DNA of 56,634 nt, taken from assembly GCA_008000375.1 (NCBI GenBank), contig SMOI01000212.1:1-56634 (forward strand). Direction: 5' to 3'. The DNA is from Poteriospumella lacustris (taxonomy: Eukaryota; Sar; Chrysophyceae; Chromulinales; Dinobryaceae). Below, piece after piece: positions 55,338 through 56,634 of the stretch (position 1 is the stretch's first letter; the number at the start of each line of letters is the position of its first letter). The translations under genes and the position numbers were made by a program. Below the pieces are notes generated by a model, which was not told where the DNA came from, searched no databases, and saw only the letters and a program-made list of their open reading frames with translations.

Positions 55338-56125
55338 TCAGCGGTACCCCGCCTCGCTACATAACAACGGCAACGACTGTTGAAACGACACCGCGCGCAC
55401 CAACATGCGGTCTCTACTCACGACACGGCGTATATCCCACGCATCCAAGGGCTGGTTAAAAGATGCGGCTCGGTGAAACATGTCGCTCATATTGGTGACC
55501 TGGCTGACATCCCACGCGGCCAGCGGCTGGTTGAACGCACTGGCGGAATAAAACATACCCCTCATATCGGTGACGCGACGAACATCCCACGTGGACAAGG
55601 CCTGATTGAACGAAGGGTTACGACTGAATAGATACGCCATACTCGTGACCTGGCTGACATTCCAACTGGCCAGTGGCTGGTGAAACGCCGTGGCCCCAGA
55701 AAACATGAACTGCAGAGTGGCGACACGACGCACATCCCACGTCGACAACGACTGGTCAAACGAGGAGGCACCACGAAACATGCTCTCCATCGTTGTCACC
55801 TGGCGCACATCCCACGTGTCCAACGGCTGGTTGAACACCGTCGCAAAGTAAAACATGCCACGCAGCGAGGTGACGTGCCGCACGTCCCACCGGTCGATGC
55901 GATCGTTGAACGTGGTGTGTTGGAACAGGCAAGCCATATCCGTTACCTGGCTCACGCACGTCCCAATCGTTGATGTCCCCGTACCGTTGTCGCGCGAGCT
56001 CGTAGTGTCTCGTTGTCGAAGGACACCCAGGCATAGTCCTTGATCAGTTGACGGACGCCAAACGGGAGGATGTGGCCTCCGCAGCCTTCGCTCACCACGC
56101 GATAGAGACACAAGTCCAATTCCAT
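55338..56125 (-). pseudogene. BspA-like (DUF285) repeat protein gene with two apparent frameshifts
   Basis: The frame at the ATG (56125, MELDLCLYRVV) encodes an N-terminal segment ending WVSFDNETLRAR. A second frame carries RQRYGDINDWDV. The main frame carries about seven 24-25-residue repeats of the type SAFNQPLAAWDVSQVTNMSD, ending at 55338. The last switch is explained by a tandem CACG duplication (55953-55960) that interrupts WDV-SQVTDM; the first by loss of two bases at a CGCGCG run (55991-55996). Correcting both gives an in-frame length (786 bp). These repeats form right-handed solenoids found on bacterial surfaces and in large protist families. A pseudogene or assembly error are both possible. 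Confidence 0.65.
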
Positions 56126-56577
56126 TTTGATCGGGCGGTGGTGGTGAATACGACGACCTGTTTCATCGGTTCGTGTGGCCGTGTTGGCGGTCGGCACGGT
56201 GGACATGGGGGCTGTATCTCTGTGAATGGACCGGTCACATGAACTATCACACAGTTCCCTCTCCATTCCCTATGATCACTAAACAGTTTGTTGGATCATG
56301 GTTCACCGATGATCAAATCGATCGATCTGATCGGCGGGGTCGCTTTGGGTCGTCGCTGGGAAAATCGATCGATCTCTGCATCATCATGTACAGCGGCATG
56401 CGTGGACGAGCACTGGAACTATTGCTAGCTTCAACTGAAGAATGTACAGCGTCTGATGGTCTCCTCTCTCCGTGGCCCGTGGTACTGTGGTACTTCACCT
56501 TCACAGGCAGTTTGACACGTGGTTCTATTAACGTTTATAACACACACTAATTCCACAACTACCGTTGGCTTTACGTT
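56126..56577. other. Intergenic region at the right end
   Basis: Should carry the BspA-repeat gene promoter and the 3' flank of the partial gene at the edge. ATCGATCGATC-type short repeats occur near 56308-56370. No gene is supported. Confidence 0.4.
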
Positions 56578-56634
56578 CTACACGGCCAGTTGCAGTCGCA
56601 GCTGCTGCAGCCGCGACACGACGCGGGGCACATC
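56578..56634 (-). CDS. C-terminal end of a gene cut by the window edge (partial)
   Basis: The last 18 codons before a TAG on the minus strand read VPRVVSRLQQLRLQLAV, with GC-ending codons (CTG, GTG, CAG) like other genes here. A helical, Leu-rich C-terminus is suggested. Too short for identification. Confidence 0.35.
   Translation of the reverse strand, partial: DVPRVVSRLQQLRLQLAV

Overview
This is nuclear DNA from a unicellular eukaryote. Evidence for this: short GT-AG introns (about 63-190 bp), a nuclear-type tRNA-Arg, a GET3 ATPase, an exportin-4-like karyopherin, a USP8/AMSH-type dimerisation domain, a dual-specificity phosphatase and BspA-type (DUF285) repeats. A fungal-type long-form HisG shows histidine biosynthesis. 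BspA-like repeats plus HisG fit an algal or osmotrophic protist (stramenopile/haptophyte-like), but I cannot name the lineage. Genes are GC-rich at third positions and carry long runs of Ala, Gly, Ser and His.

Layout. 1-9.2 kb: a (TGACG)n array, a candidate OTU-type deubiquitinase with a USP8-like dimerisation domain, a divergent 1175-aa Sel1-repeat protein, and a disordered Ser/Pro-rich protein. 9.9-31.6 kb: seven dispersed paralogues of one unrecognised family (called NLF-A to NLF-G here). Each has an acidic or Ser-rich N-terminus, most have a basic patch split by a phase-2 intron, and all have a core that looks NTF2/SnoaL-like. A dual-specificity phosphatase lies among them. 32-38.9 kb: tRNA-Arg(ACG), a His/Cys-rich protein, a multipass membrane protein, a small hypothetical protein, a myristoylatable repeat protein and a SAM methyltransferase. 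39.3-47.4 kb: exportin-4-like gene, a secreted C39-like peptidase, and HisG in five exons. 49.3-52.7 kb: two GET3 genes tail-to-tail in a 1501-bp-arm inverted repeat. 53-56.6 kb: an unrecognised gene with a frame break, a BspA-repeat gene with apparent frameshifts, and the last codons of a gene entering from the right edge.

Intergenic DNA is unusual. The 3' flanks of genes are 0.4-2 kb of C/T-rich sequence on the sense strand, and between convergent genes the strand bias flips, for example near 26490. Long poly-C tracts are always on the sense strand of the gene they follow or interrupt.

The most notable signals are the NLF cluster, the GET3 palindrome (identical gene bodies including introns, but diverged flanks on both sides, which suggests gene conversion), and the USP8-dimer plus OTU-like fusion.
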